In this document: piece by piece, positions 1 through 11,657 of the stretch
How the letters are laid out: each line of letters starts with the position of its first letter
Position numbering within the stretch: the first letter of the stretch is position 1
DNA from: Chloroflexota bacterium
GTDB taxonomy: Bacteria; Chloroflexota; Dehalococcoidia; Tepidiformales; Tepidiformaceae
NCBI GenBank assembly: GCA_026702615.1
Contig: JAPPBY010000002.1
Location: 1-64,000 of the forward strand
Length of the DNA: 64,000 nucleotides
Reading direction: 5' to 3'
Notes under the pieces: model-generated
The model's database searches: none
What the model was told of the DNA's origin: nothing
What the model saw: only the letters and a program-made list of their open reading frames with translations
Position numbers and translations under genes: made by a program

Positions 1-49
1 CGTAACAAGGTAGCCGTAGCGGAAGCTGCGGCTGGATCACCTCCTTTCT
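1..49 (+). rRNA. rrs: 16S ribosomal RNA, 3' end (partial)
   Basis: The window opens inside the last 50 bases of 16S rRNA. The universal 3' region (CGTAACAAGGTAGCCGTA) is followed by GGATCACCTCCTTTCT, which carries the anti-Shine-Dalgarno core CCTCC. The exact mature 3' end, near 46-49, cannot be fixed from sequence alone. The rest of the gene lies upstream of the window. Confidence 0.98.
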
Positions 50-59
50 AGGGAGTACG

Positions 60-172
60 CCCTGCCGGTAAGACACCCAGGACCCGGTGTTCCGGGTGCG
101 GCAGGGACGATCCCAGGTCGATCGCCTCGAGTTTCGACTCGAGGTGTTCCTGAAGGCCTCCAGGCGGCCTTC
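60..172 (+). other. 16S-23S spacer, stem-loop cluster before tRNA-Ile
   Basis: Four inverted repeats lie between 16S and tRNA-Ile. The arms 60-67 and 99-106 enclose a 6 bp hairpin (82-87 with 92-97). A perfect 8 bp hairpin with a TTCG tetraloop follows (125-132 with 137-144), then a 7 bp hairpin (152-158 with 166-172). They are probably processing or antitermination structures of the rRNA precursor; that role is inferred from position. Confidence 0.6.
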
Positions 173-216
173 TTCCGTCCGCTATTCAGCTCTTAAAGGC
201 CGTGCCGGCCCAAGGG

Positions 217-293
217 GGGCCATTAGCTCAGCTGGTTAGAGCGCAGTCCTGATAAGACTGAGGTCTCTGGTTCGAGTCCAGAATGGCCCACCA
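217..293 (+). tRNA. tRNA-Ile (GAT)
   Basis: Full cloverleaf. The acceptor stem GGGCCAT pairs with ATGGCCC, the anticodon GAT is at 251-253, the T-loop reads TTCGAGT, and the 3' CCA is encoded at 291-293. This is the usual position of tRNA-Ile in bacterial 16S-23S spacers. Confidence 0.97.
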
Positions 294-311
294 CTCTGGC
301 GCCGGGCGCAA

Positions 312-387
312 GGGGCCGTAGCTCAGCTGGGAGAGCGCCGCCTTTGCAAGGCGGAAGTCGGGAGTTCGAGTCTCCTCGGCTCCACCA
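312..387 (+). tRNA. tRNA-Ala (TGC)
   Basis: The acceptor stem GGGGCCG pairs with CGGCTCC (one G-U pair), the anticodon TGC is at 345-347, and CCA is encoded at 385-387. It lies 18 bases after tRNA-Ile, giving the classical Ile-Ala pair of an rRNA spacer. Confidence 0.97.
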
Positions 388-430
388 CCTTCCCCTTCTC
401 GGGGTTACGGCAAGAGCAGGTTTCGCAATC

Positions 431-453
431 GGAGAGCGCCAGTGGCGCTCTCC
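431..453 (+). other. Perfect 10 bp hairpin in the tRNA-Ala to 23S spacer
   Basis: Arms 431-440 and 444-453 are exact reverse complements around a 3-base loop. No T-run follows, so a terminator is unlikely. A role in precursor folding or antitermination is inferred from location. Confidence 0.5.
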
Positions 454-578
454 GGCGACGAAGCCGGGTACGGACCTTCACAACTGAAGAGCGATGAAAC
501 TGCGAACGGGTTCGCTGCGTTCCTTTCGGGGAGTGTGGCGAAGCCGGGAAGAGATTCATGCGTGCGAGCCTTAATTGA

Positions 579-3532
<2,954 letters not shown>

Positions 3533-3601
3533 AATTGAGGCTCGCCATGAATCGACGCGGTTTCATCGTTCTTCAGTGCGAAGGTCCACAAGGGCCATCG
3601 G

Positions 3602-3676
<75 letters not shown>

Positions 3677-3685
3677 GACCACACC

Positions 3686-3719
3686 GAAGGGCCTCCCGAT
3701 TCATCTCGGGAGGCCCTTC
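3686..3719. terminator. Hairpin terminator after tRNA-fMet, probably bidirectional
   Basis: A perfect 14 bp GC-rich stem (3686-3699 with 3706-3719) encloses the loop TTCATC. The following T content is weak (TGCTTG). It sits between the end of the rRNA operon and the end of the oppositely oriented ppk2 gene, so it could stop transcription from both sides. Confidence 0.8.
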
Positions 3720-3746
3720 TGCTTGTCCGGGGGTGGGGGCGCCGGC

Positions 3747-4616
3747 CTACTGATCGAGCAGATCGAGGATGCGGCGGCGCTCCTCGGGGCCGATGGGCTC
3801 GACCTGGGGGAGCTGGGGATCCATGGCGCGGAGGGTTTCGGCGATGATGCCGGCCACGACGAGGCGCATGTAGGGCTTGTTGTCGGCGGGGATGGCGAAC
3901 CAGGGGGCCCAGGGGCGGGAGGTGGCGTTCAGGGCACTCTGGTAGGCGTCGAGGTAGGCGTCCCAGTGCTGGCGGTCGCGCACGTCGGACATGGAGAACT
4001 TCCACTGCTTCTCGCTGCCCTCGACGCGCGACCGAAGCCGCTTCGCCTGCTCCTTTCGGGAGACGTTGAGCCAGAACTTGAGGACGGTGGTGCCGTTGCG
4101 AGCAAGGTGTGCCTCGTGGTCGCGGATGGAGGTGAGCCTTCCTTCCCAGAGGTCATCAAGGTTCTCGATTGCGGGCAGGCGCTGGGGCTTGAGCAGCTCG
4201 GGGTGGACGCGGACAACGAGCACCTCCTCGTAGTAGCTGCGGTTGAAGACGCCGAGGCGTCCGCGCTGGGGAAGGACGCGGTTGGTGCGCCAGAGGAAGT
4301 CATGGTCGAGGTCAAGGGAGGATGGTTCGGCGAAGGCGGTGACCTGGAGTCCGGCGGGGTTCACGCCGCGGAAGACGGACCGGATGGTGCTGTCTTTTCC
4401 GGCAGCATCAAGGGCCTGGAAGATGAGCAGGAGAGAGCGGCTGTCTTCGACGAAGAGCCGGTACTGGAGGTCATCGATCTCCTTGATGACCTCGCCGAGC
4501 TGCCTGCGGAGCTCCTTCTTGGCGGGAGGGTCGGCGGCGGGGGCGGTGGGATGGGCACGCACGTCGAAGGAGCCATCGAAGGGGACAGACCAGCGGCTCG
4601 GTGGGGGCGTGAACAC
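3747..4616 (-). CDS. ppk2: PPK2-family polyphosphate:nucleotide phosphotransferase
   Basis: Protein of 289 residues that would transfer phosphate between inorganic polyphosphate and AMP/ADP or other nucleotides in the cytoplasm. The Walker A region reads ALDAAGKDSTI near residue 70, and GVNPAGLQVTAF follows. The Walker B-like segment FNRSYYEEVL lies near residue 124, and a basic lid motif (NVSRKEQAKRL) comes later. This order and spacing fit single-domain PPK2 enzymes, and ALDAAGKDSTI resembles the class III subgroup. The start is GTG with GAGGA about 7 bases upstream, and a TAGACT box lies further back. The gene stands alone, ending at the terminator shared with the rRNA operon. Substrate class (AMP or ADP) is not certain. 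Confidence 0.92.
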   Translation of the reverse strand: MFTPPPSRWSVPFDGSFDVRAHPTAPAADPPAKKELRRQLGEVIKEIDDLQYRLFVEDSRSLLLIFQALDAAGKDSTIRSVFRGVNPAGLQVTAFAEPSSLDLDHDFLWRTNRVLPQRGRLGVFNRSYYEEVLVVRVHPELLKPQRLPAIENLDDLWEGRLTSIRDHEAHLARNGTTVLKFWLNVSRKEQAKRLRSRVEGSEKQWKFSMSDVRDRQHWDAYLDAYQSALNATSRPWAPWFAIPADNKPYMRLVVAGIIAETLRAMDPQLPQVEPIGPEERRRILDLLDQ

Positions 4617-4669
4617 GGGGGCTCCTCAGCTTCTACGGGGCGCAAGTCTATGGGGTCTGACCGGCAACG

Positions 4670-6430
4670 TTAGTCCCCTGCCGGCTCCATGACCACGGGG
4701 AGGGTGACATGTGATGGCCTGTCGCTGTCGTGGAACACCTGCTGGATGGCGACGCGGACGTCCTCGGGGCCCGCGAACTCGGGCCGGACTTTCGAGTTGG
4801 CGTTGCGGCTGAAGCGGGGGAAGTTGCTGCTGCTGATCTCGAGGCGGAGGGCGTGCCCCTGCTTGAATGTGTAGGCGACGTCCCAGAGGTCGATGGTGAG
4901 CCTGGTGGGCTGGCCGGGCTCGAGGAACTCGGCTTCCTCGAAGGAGTTGCGGAAGCGGGCGCGCAGGATGCCATCGGCGACGACGGCGCAGTAGCCACCA
5001 GGTTCGACATCGACGAGCTTGCCCGTGAAGTCGGTATCGGGGGCGCTGCTCGCGATCCAGAGGTCGACGGTGATGTTGCCGGCGATGGTGAGGGGCTCGA
5101 GGAGGCGGGGCGAGGTGTAGACGAGCACATCGTCGCGGGTCTCGACCTCGGACTGATCGCGAACGCCGCCGGGGCCGGTGACGGTGGCGAAGACGCGGCC
5201 GCCAATGGTGGGGACGGGGTCCTCGGGGTCGTACTGGTAGCTGTCAGGAACCTCGGATGCGGGGGGCTCCTCCGAGAGAGCGCCGTCGCCGGAGCGGGTG
5301 TTGGCGTGACCGCCGCTGTGCAGGTAGTAGCGGGCGGGGGTGCTGGGAGGCGGCCAGGTATCGGTCTCCTTCCACTCGTTCCTGTCGCCCATGAGGAACC
5401 AGCGAGCGCGGGGCCGGGACATGAGGGGGGTGTCCTCGCCCTTGAGCCAGTGATCGAACCACTGGAGGAGGATGTCGCTGACGACGGCGACGCCGCTGAG
5501 GGCGCGGCCGCCGAACTCGCGGTCGCCGGCGCGGGAGAGGTTGTAGCCCATGTAGGAGTTGTGGTCCCAGGGACCAATGATGAAGCGGTGCGTATCGCGA
5601 ATGCGCTCGTCGGGGTGCTGCTGGAGGCCGAGGTTGAGGCCGAGGTGCCCCTTCAGGAACTGGTCGTACCAGCCGGCGATGTGCATGACGGGCACCTGGA
5701 TCAGGTCGGCGCGGGCATCGAGCTTCTTCCAGTAGTCGTCGTAGCTGTCGTGGTCGATGAACTCGTGCCAGTAGGGGAGGATGTCGCGCTCGCGCAGGAC
5801 TGGGGCCTCGCTGAGGGGCATGGTGCGGAGGAAGGCGGCGCGGTCGGCGGCGCCCGCGGCCATCTGGCGGCGGAGCTCGCGCTGACGCTCGGGATCGACG
5901 CCCATCCGCATCATGGCGGGGAGGGCTCGGCCCTGCGTGTAACCGAGGTTGAAGCTCAGCTCGAGGGCGCCGCCGCTGTAGACCCAGCCATCGTGGAGGT
6001 TGGCGGCGGTGAGGTAGGCCATGGCGGCCTTGAGGTGGGGAGGGGCGGCGGCGGCGGCCTGGAGGGTGGTGACGCCCATGTAGGAGGAGCCGTAGATCCC
6101 AACCTTGCCGTTGCTCCAGGGCTGGACGGCCGCCCACTCGATGGTGTCGTAGCCGTCGTCACGCTCGTCGCCGTAGAGGGTCATGATGCCCTCGGACTGG
6201 AAGCAGCCGCGGCAGTCCTGGACGACCACGGCGTACCCGTGCTCGGCAGCGACGACGGGGTTCACCATCTGGCTGCCGATGTTCTGCGCGACGGACTTGT
6301 CGTAGGGGATGCGGTGGACGAGGACCGGGTACTGCTCGTCGTCGTTGGGGCGGTAGATATCGGCGGCGAGGCGGACGCCATCGCGCATGGGAACCATGAC
6401 GTTGCGTTCGACGAGGACTTGCGCGGTCAT
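4670..6430 (-). CDS. CocE/NonD-family hydrolase (X-Pro dipeptidyl-peptidase S15 fold)
   Basis: Protein of 586 residues with the two-part layout of the CocE/X-Pro peptidase group. An N-terminal alpha/beta-hydrolase domain starts with the typical VPMRDGVRLAADIYRP and carries the nucleophile elbow GIYGSSYMG near residue 115. A C-terminal jelly-roll-like beta domain holds FTGKLVDVEPGG and RLEISSSNFPRF. Members hydrolyse esters or amides such as cocaine esters, glutaryl-lactams or X-Pro peptides; the substrate here cannot be read from sequence. No signal peptide is visible. Its ATG overlaps the stop of the upstream SDR gene by one base (TGATG), so the two are translationally coupled and may act on one small-molecule substrate. 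Confidence 0.9.
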   Translation of the reverse strand: MTAQVLVERNVMVPMRDGVRLAADIYRPNDDEQYPVLVHRIPYDKSVAQNIGSQMVNPVVAAEHGYAVVVQDCRGCFQSEGIMTLYGDERDDGYDTIEWAAVQPWSNGKVGIYGSSYMGVTTLQAAAAAPPHLKAAMAYLTAANLHDGWVYSGGALELSFNLGYTQGRALPAMMRMGVDPERQRELRRQMAAGAADRAAFLRTMPLSEAPVLRERDILPYWHEFIDHDSYDDYWKKLDARADLIQVPVMHIAGWYDQFLKGHLGLNLGLQQHPDERIRDTHRFIIGPWDHNSYMGYNLSRAGDREFGGRALSGVAVVSDILLQWFDHWLKGEDTPLMSRPRARWFLMGDRNEWKETDTWPPPSTPARYYLHSGGHANTRSGDGALSEEPPASEVPDSYQYDPEDPVPTIGGRVFATVTGPGGVRDQSEVETRDDVLVYTSPRLLEPLTIAGNITVDLWIASSAPDTDFTGKLVDVEPGGYCAVVADGILRARFRNSFEEAEFLEPGQPTRLTIDLWDVAYTFKQGHALRLEISSSNFPRFSRNANSKVRPEFAGPEDVRVAIQQVFHDSDRPSHVTLPVVMEPAGD

Positions 6431-7176
6431 CAGGCCTGTGTCCCTCCGTCGATGACGAGCTGGATGCCGGTGACGAACGATGCTTCGTCGGAGGCGAGGT
6501 AGAGGGCGCCGTAGGCGATATCAATGGGCTGGCCGAGGCGCCCGATGGGGATGCGGTTGGCGATATCGAGGTGCCGTCCGTGGGTGCCTTCGCGCAGCAT
6601 GGGCGTGTTGATGGACCCGGGATGGATGATGTTCACGCGGATCTTCTCGGGGGCGTACTGGAGGGCGGCGGAGCGGGTGATGAGCGCGAGGGCGGCCTTG
6701 GCGGCGGAGTAGGCGGCACTAGATGTCGCGCCGTGCATCGCGAGCGTGGAGCCGACGTTGATGATGGAACCGCCCCCCGCGCGACGCATCTCGGGGATGG
6801 CGGCGCGCATGCCGAGGAAGCCGGCCTTGCAGTTGACGTCGAAGAGGTCGTTCCAGTTCTCGGGGGTGATGTCCTCGATGCCTCCCTCGCCACGCCAGAT
6901 GGCGGCGTTGTTCACGAGGACGTCGAGCTTCCCGTAACGGTCGACGGCGTGCGCGACCGCTTCCTTCCAGCCGTCGGCTTCGGTGGTATCGAGGTGGACG
7001 AACTCGGCGTTGCCGCCGGACTCCGCTATTTCGGCGGCGACTTTCGTGCCTTCATCGACGCGTACGTCGGCAACGATGACGGAAGCGCCTTCGGCGCTGA
7101 AGAGCCGGGCCTCGGCCTCACCCTGCCCGCGCGCGGAGCCGGTGACGAGCGCCACCTTTCCGTCCAAGCGTCCCAT
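6430..7176 (-). CDS. SDR-family NAD(P)-dependent oxidoreductase
   Basis: Classical short-chain dehydrogenase of 248 residues. The cofactor motif TGSARGQG is at the N-terminus, DTTEADG follows, then NNAAIW, a catalytic Ser in NVGSTLAMHG, and the YSAAKAAL catalytic Tyr/Lys pair. The C-terminal IDGGTQA is typical. An Asp after the second beta strand (VADVRVDE) suggests a preference for NAD. The substrate is unknown; family members oxidise or reduce alcohols, ketones, steroids and acyl intermediates. GGAGGGG precedes the ATG. It is first in a two-gene unit with the CocE-like hydrolase. Confidence 0.93.
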   Translation of the reverse strand: MGRLDGKVALVTGSARGQGEAEARLFSAEGASVIVADVRVDEGTKVAAEIAESGGNAEFVHLDTTEADGWKEAVAHAVDRYGKLDVLVNNAAIWRGEGGIEDITPENWNDLFDVNCKAGFLGMRAAIPEMRRAGGGSIINVGSTLAMHGATSSAAYSAAKAALALITRSAALQYAPEKIRVNIIHPGSINTPMLREGTHGRHLDIANRIPIGRLGQPIDIAYGALYLASDEASFVTGIQLVIDGGTQA

Positions 7177-7257
7177 TCACCCCTCCAGCCGGCTTCGGCG
7201 GGCGGTAGTCTAGCGCGATACGAGGGCCGGGACCGGCCGTCGCGACAGGAGGCCCGG

Positions 7258-7686
7258 GTGACCGGAGCAGGGGAGCAAGCGCGGATCTGGCTGGGTGACG
7301 AGGGAGAACTTGGCATCCCGGACCTCACAGCGTCCGGCTGGGAGCGGTTGTCGACACCGGACTACGTGGTCCTCTTCCGGAAGGAAGGGGCCTCGGCGTT
7401 CGCAGTCCGGGTTCGGGGGGCGGGCGAGACGGACGACGTCCCCGACCGCTGGAAGCGGGTGCACGACGTTCCGCTGGAAGCGGTCACGACGACGCCGAGG
7501 CCGTTCGAGGGGTACGAGGCCATCGAACACGAGGCGCCGTGCGAGGAGTCGGACCTGTTGCGGACGCTTGTGGTGCGAACAGAGCGGCACCTGATCGACA
7601 TCGGACAGCTCGCGGCGATCGAGAGCGACAACCGGGCGGAGTTCGAGACGTTTCTGGCGGGAACGCAGCTGAAGCGAGCCGAGTAG
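7258..7686 (+). CDS. Hypothetical protein, 142 residues
   Basis: Unrecognised soluble protein. The GTG start is chosen because AGGAGG lies 5 bases upstream (7247-7252); a longer open frame further upstream is antisense to the SDR gene and has no support. The sequence starts VTGAGEQARIWLGDEGE and is acidic. It has no clear signal peptide or membrane segment, and two cysteines of which none pairs in a metal motif. It is transcribed divergently from the SDR gene and ends 12 bases before the oppositely oriented CoA transferase. Function unknown. Confidence 0.7.
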   Translation: MTGAGEQARIWLGDEGELGIPDLTASGWERLSTPDYVVLFRKEGASAFAVRVRGAGETDDVPDRWKRVHDVPLEAVTTTPRPFEGYEAIEHEAPCEESDLLRTLVVRTERHLIDIGQLAAIESDNRAEFETFLAGTQLKRAE

Positions 7687-7698
7687 CCGGTCGCGGGC

Positions 7699-8904
7699 CT
7701 AGCCGGTTTCGAGTTCGCCAAAGACCTCTGCGTTGTGCTCGCCGAGGCGGGGAGCAGGGCGGCGGAACTCGACGGGGGTGGCGGTGAAGCGGTAGCCGGC
7801 ACGGGGGTAGCGGGCGGGATCGGGGGAGCCGGGGACGGGGCCCTCGACGAAGAAGTCGCGGTCGTCCCAGTGGGGGTCGTCGAGGTTCTCCTCGGGCCAG
7901 CGCACGATGCCCCAGGGAAGGTGCATGGACTGGCCGCGCCGGTACAGGGCCTCGGCGGGCTGGGTGGCGACGAAGTCCCGGATGACCTCGCCGACGTGGC
8001 GGTTTGCGGCAGCGGCATCGCCTTCACCGTCGTAGAGGGCGCGGCTGTAGACGGGATCGTGGAGGTCCTGAGCGGCATCGTGCTCGTCGAGCCACTCGAG
8101 GAGGAGGGGGTAGAGGTGTTTCCGGCGGGGCACACCGCCGCCGAGGATCTGCATGTAGTGGCCGTCGCCGCTGAGGAACTGGGACGGAGGGGTGGGGTCG
8201 GGGGCGGAGTGGCGGCCGGTCTGGCGCTGGTTGATGCGCCCGCGGTACTCCCAGCTCTCGAAGGCGCCCTCGGTGGTGCAGGCGACGGCCTCGTGGATGG
8301 AGACATCAATGAGCTGCCCTTGGCCGGTGAGGGTGCGCTGCAGCAAGGCGGCGACGATTCCGGCAACGGCGTACTCGCCCGCCATCCAGAAGGAGTGCTC
8401 TCCGTCGGCGCGGATAGGGGGCAGATCGTGGTCGTCGTAGCCGGTGCTCATGGGTGGCCCGCCGAGGGCCATGCTGACGAGGTCGGTCGTGGTCCAGTCG
8501 CGGCGGGGACCGGTGAGGCCAAAGGGCGTGATCGCGCACCACACGATGCTGGGCGAATCCCCTGCGAGCGCGTCGTGGCCGAGCCCGAGGGCATCGAGGG
8601 CGCCCGGGTCGGTGCTGTCGACGACGATGTCGGCTCGGGCGACGAGAGCGCGCCAGCGGGCGGCGTCCGCGGACTCCGCGAGGTTGAGGGTGACACCACG
8701 CTTGTTCGTGTTGAGGTAGGCGAAGCGGAGGCTGGCGTCGCGATCGGGGCGGTCGTCGACGAAAGGGCCGGTGTGGCGGGTGCGGGCGCCCTCGGGGGCC
8801 TCGACACGGATCAGCTCGACGCCGGCATCGGCGAGGAGCTTGCCGGCGACCTCGCCACGGTCGCCAATCTCGAGGGCGGTGAGGCCGGTGAGGGGTCCCG
8901 GCAT
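7699..8904 (-). CDS. CaiB/BaiF-family (family III) CoA transferase, copy 1
   Basis: Protein of 401 residues of the formyl-CoA/carnitine-type CoA transferase family, which moves CoA between carboxylic acids through an Asp-anchored mixed anhydride. The family start LTGLTALEIGD..GEVAGKLLADAG and the FAYLNTNKRGVTL block are present, as is the C-terminal PAPRLGEHNAEVFGE tail. The N-terminal signature is less conserved than in the neighbouring copy, so the acyl substrate may differ. Its ATG overlaps the stop of the upstream CoA transferase by one base (TGATG at 8904), so the two proteins may form a heteromer, as in some family III enzymes. Substrates unknown. Confidence 0.9.
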   Translation of the reverse strand: MPGPLTGLTALEIGDRGEVAGKLLADAGVELIRVEAPEGARTRHTGPFVDDRPDRDASLRFAYLNTNKRGVTLNLAESADAARWRALVARADIVVDSTDPGALDALGLGHDALAGDSPSIVWCAITPFGLTGPRRDWTTTDLVSMALGGPPMSTGYDDHDLPPIRADGEHSFWMAGEYAVAGIVAALLQRTLTGQGQLIDVSIHEAVACTTEGAFESWEYRGRINQRQTGRHSAPDPTPPSQFLSGDGHYMQILGGGVPRRKHLYPLLLEWLDEHDAAQDLHDPVYSRALYDGEGDAAAANRHVGEVIRDFVATQPAEALYRRGQSMHLPWGIVRWPEENLDDPHWDDRDFFVEGPVPGSPDPARYPRAGYRFTATPVEFRRPAPRLGEHNAEVFGELETG

Positions 8905-10136
8905 CAGACGGCCCCCTCGGCAACGAGCTCGTCGAACTCGTCCTCGCTATAGCCGAGAATCCCGGTCGCGACGTGACGGGAGTGCTCGCTGAGGAGGGGC
9001 GCGCCCCGGTCGAGGCGCCAGCGGGCCGCGGAGAAGCGCATGGGGACGCCCTCGAAGCGGTGGTCGCCCAGTTCGGGGTGCGAGGCGACGGGGTAGAAAC
9101 CGCGGTCGGCGAGCTGGGGGTCGCGCTCCATGCGGTCCTCCATGGTCTGGACGACGCCTGCCGGGACGCCGCGCGCCTGGAGGGCCTCCATGAGCTCGTG
9201 GGGCTCACGCTCGGGGGTGCAGGAGGCAATGGCGGCATCGAGAACGTCCTCGTTGGCGACGCGGGCCTCGTTGGTGACGAAGCGTTCGTCGGCGGCAAGC
9301 GCGGGCAATCCGAGCTCGGCGCAGAGGGCGCGCCAGCCCGCGTCGTTCTCCACGGCGATGGCGATCCAGCGGTCGTCGCCGGCGCAGGGATAGATGCCGT
9401 GAGGCGCGACAGCGGGGAAGCGGGAGCGGTTGCCGATGCGCTCGGAGGGGCGCCCGTTGACCTGGAAGTTGAGCATGTGGAGGCCCTGGATCAGCATCCC
9501 GGTCTCGACCTGCGAGAGGTCGACGTGCTGGCCCTCGCCGGTCTGGGCGCGATGGTAGAGAGCCATCAGGGCGGCGACGGCGGCGTAGTAGCCGGCGGTG
9601 TGGTCGAGGTAGGAGAAACCCCAACCGGCGGGGGGCTCGTCGGGAAGACCGGAGACGGCGGTGCAGCCGGAGACGGCCTGGGCGGTGGGGCCCCAGGTGA
9701 CGTAGGTGGTGTCCCGACCGGCGTGGCCATACCCGGAGACGGAGAGGTACACGATGTCGGGACGGAGCTCACGGAGGCGCTCGTAGGGGAAGCCCATACG
9801 GGCGAAGGCGCCGGGGCTGAAGTTCTCGACCACGAGGTCGGAGACGCTGATGAGGCGTTCGACCAGCTCGCGTCCGCGGGGGTGGCCGAGGTTTGCGGTG
9901 ATGCTGAGCTTGTTGCGGTTGAAGTTGTTGTGCATGCCACGGCGGTTCGGGCCGGGCTGGCCGGCCTGGAGGCGAACCGTGTCGAGGTGGTCCTCGTTCT
10001 CGACCTTGATCACCTCGGCGCCGAGGTCGGCGAGGATGCGTGTGGACTGGGGGCCGGCAACGATCCAGGAGAAGTCGCAGACGCGGATGCCCTCGAGGGG
10101 AAGGGGTGCGGCGGCGGGGTCAGCTGGCGCTGTCAT
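8904..10136 (-). CDS. CaiB/BaiF-family (family III) CoA transferase, copy 2
   Basis: Protein of 410 residues. The N-terminus LEGIRVCDFSWIVAGPQ, the ADLGAEVIKVE motif, NFNRNKLSITANL and a C-terminal LLSEHSRHVATGIL are standard for family III CoA transferases. The internal VSGYGHAG and SQVETGM blocks fit the CaiB fold. The ATG at 10136 is preferred over an upstream in-frame GTG (10181) because the family start motif begins just after it. It is first in a coupled pair with the 7699-8904 gene. The 116 bp region upstream is shared with the divergent MFS gene. Confidence 0.9.
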   Translation of the reverse strand: MTAPADPAAAPLPLEGIRVCDFSWIVAGPQSTRILADLGAEVIKVENEDHLDTVRLQAGQPGPNRRGMHNNFNRNKLSITANLGHPRGRELVERLISVSDLVVENFSPGAFARMGFPYERLRELRPDIVYLSVSGYGHAGRDTTYVTWGPTAQAVSGCTAVSGLPDEPPAGWGFSYLDHTAGYYAAVAALMALYHRAQTGEGQHVDLSQVETGMLIQGLHMLNFQVNGRPSERIGNRSRFPAVAPHGIYPCAGDDRWIAIAVENDAGWRALCAELGLPALAADERFVTNEARVANEDVLDAAIASCTPEREPHELMEALQARGVPAGVVQTMEDRMERDPQLADRGFYPVASHPELGDHRFEGVPMRFSAARWRLDRGAPLLSEHSRHVATGILGYSEDEFDELVAEGAV

Positions 10137-10252
10137 GGTCGTACCCGGGCGGGGGAATGGTACGCGCTCGAGGGGCGGCACGGTTTGCCCGGCACGGGCC
10201 CGGCGCGTACGTTGACGTTCGCGGGAGCGTCAGAAGAGCCGCGCTCGCGCCG

Positions 10253-11623
10253 GTGGGGGGATTGGCAGAAACGACTGAGCGCGGCGCGCGGGCGGGCCCC
10301 GTACGGCGGGCTGGGGGAGGCCTCAGCCTGCAGACGTTCGCGGCCTTCGAGCTGCGGGACTTTCGGCTGCTGTGGTTCAACAATTTCAGCTACGCGCTGG
10401 TTCAGGGGATCCTGCGTTTCGCCTTCCCGTGGCTGCTGATCGAGACGCTACTGGCGCGGGACTTCTTCCTGGGCGCGGTGAGCTTCGCGCTCGGCGTGCC
10501 CGTGCTCTTCCTCGCGCTGCCCGTGGGCGTGCTTTCGGACCGCTGGGACAGACGGATGTTGATGTTCGTCAGCCAGTTCCTCGTGCTGGCCGCTTCCGTG
10601 CTGACGGCGGTGCTGATCTGGATCGGCGTGATGACGGTGCCGTGGGCCATGGTGATGGCCCTGTTCGCGGGCGTGGGCATCGCGGTGGGGCAGCCCGTGC
10701 GGCAAGCGCTCATTCCCGCCGTCGTTCCACCCGAGCGCCTGATGAACGCGATCACGCTGAACAGTCTGGGGCAGAACGTTTCCCAGATCGCGGGGCCCGC
10801 GCTCGGGGGGGCGGTCATCGCGCTCTGGGGGATCGGCGGGAGCTTCGGCCTCCAGGCGATCCTCGTCGGGGTTGGCGTGCTCTTCATCATTCCCCTGCGG
10901 ATTCCCGAGCGGGCGGCGCCGGTTCCGGCAGCCGCGGCGGCGCTGGCAGGCCCTTCCCCGCTCCGCGTCATGCTGAGCGACATCTTCGAGGGCTTCCGCT
11001 TCATCACCTTCGGAAACGCACAGATCCGGGTGCTGTTCATCCTGTTGCTCGCCTCAGCGCTCGTGATCATGGGGCCGTGGCAGACTCTGCTGCCCCGCAT
11101 CGGGCAGGAGCAGCTCGAGCAGGGCGCGTTCTGGACGAGCATGCTGTTCGCGTTCATGGGGGTGGGGACGATCGTCAGCTCCCTCATCCTCGCGTCGATC
11201 CCGCGGATTGCGAATGCGGGCGGCTGGTTCAGCCTGACGCTGGTCATCGGCGGGAGCCTGGCGGTCGGGATCGGGCTCTCGGACAGCTATCCGCTCACCG
11301 TCCTGTTCATGGTTCTGAGCGGCTTCAACGCCGGGTTCTTCATGAACCTGAACCTGACGCTGATCCAGTCCCACACGCCAGGCGACGTGATGGGCCGGGT
11401 GATGGCGATCTACACGCTGATGCTCCAGGGGGGTTCGCCGTTCGGCGGGCTGCTGGCCGGGGTCGGCGCGGAGTGGACAAGCGCGGGCGCATGGTTCGCG
11501 CTCTGCGGCGGGGCAGTCGCGGCGGTCGCGCTGGTGTTCTTGATAACGCAGCCGGGACTGAGACGGATGCCGTCGCACCCGGAGACCCCTGCCCCCGCGT
11601 CGGCGGACGCCGGATCGGGGTAG
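10253..11623 (+). CDS. MFS exporter, tandem copy 1
   Basis: Integral membrane protein of about 456 residues with twelve predicted hydrophobic segments, in the group of MFS exporters related to EntS and DHA3 drug efflux proteins. Loop 2-3 carries the motif A variant GVLSDRWDRR, and the entry helix reads FELRDFRLLWFNNFSYAL. The start is uncertain: GTG at 10253 or TTG at 10262 are the first plausible codons, chosen by alignment with the downstream paralogue. It is closely similar to the next gene along its whole length, which indicates a tandem duplication. The exported substrate is unknown. Confidence 0.87.
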   Translation: MGGLAETTERGARAGPVRRAGGGLSLQTFAAFELRDFRLLWFNNFSYALVQGILRFAFPWLLIETLLARDFFLGAVSFALGVPVLFLALPVGVLSDRWDRRMLMFVSQFLVLAASVLTAVLIWIGVMTVPWAMVMALFAGVGIAVGQPVRQALIPAVVPPERLMNAITLNSLGQNVSQIAGPALGGAVIALWGIGGSFGLQAILVGVGVLFIIPLRIPERAAPVPAAAAALAGPSPLRVMLSDIFEGFRFITFGNAQIRVLFILLLASALVIMGPWQTLLPRIGQEQLEQGAFWTSMLFAFMGVGTIVSSLILASIPRIANAGGWFSLTLVIGGSLAVGIGLSDSYPLTVLFMVLSGFNAGFFMNLNLTLIQSHTPGDVMGRVMAIYTLMLQGGSPFGGLLAGVGAEWTSAGAWFALCGGAVAAVALVFLITQPGLRRMPSHPETPAPASADAGSG

Positions 11624-11657
11624 CATCGGCCTGCGGCCACGCAGCGGAGGGGTTCCG

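Noticed and set aside
3533-3601. Possible degenerate 5S rRNA after 23S
   Set aside because: The gap is too short for a gene of about 115 bases and shows no 5S features.
10040-10252. N-terminal extension of the first MFS protein
   Set aside because: The region is the divergent promoter area and the start of the neighbouring gene; the extension is Arg-rich and has no match in the second copy.
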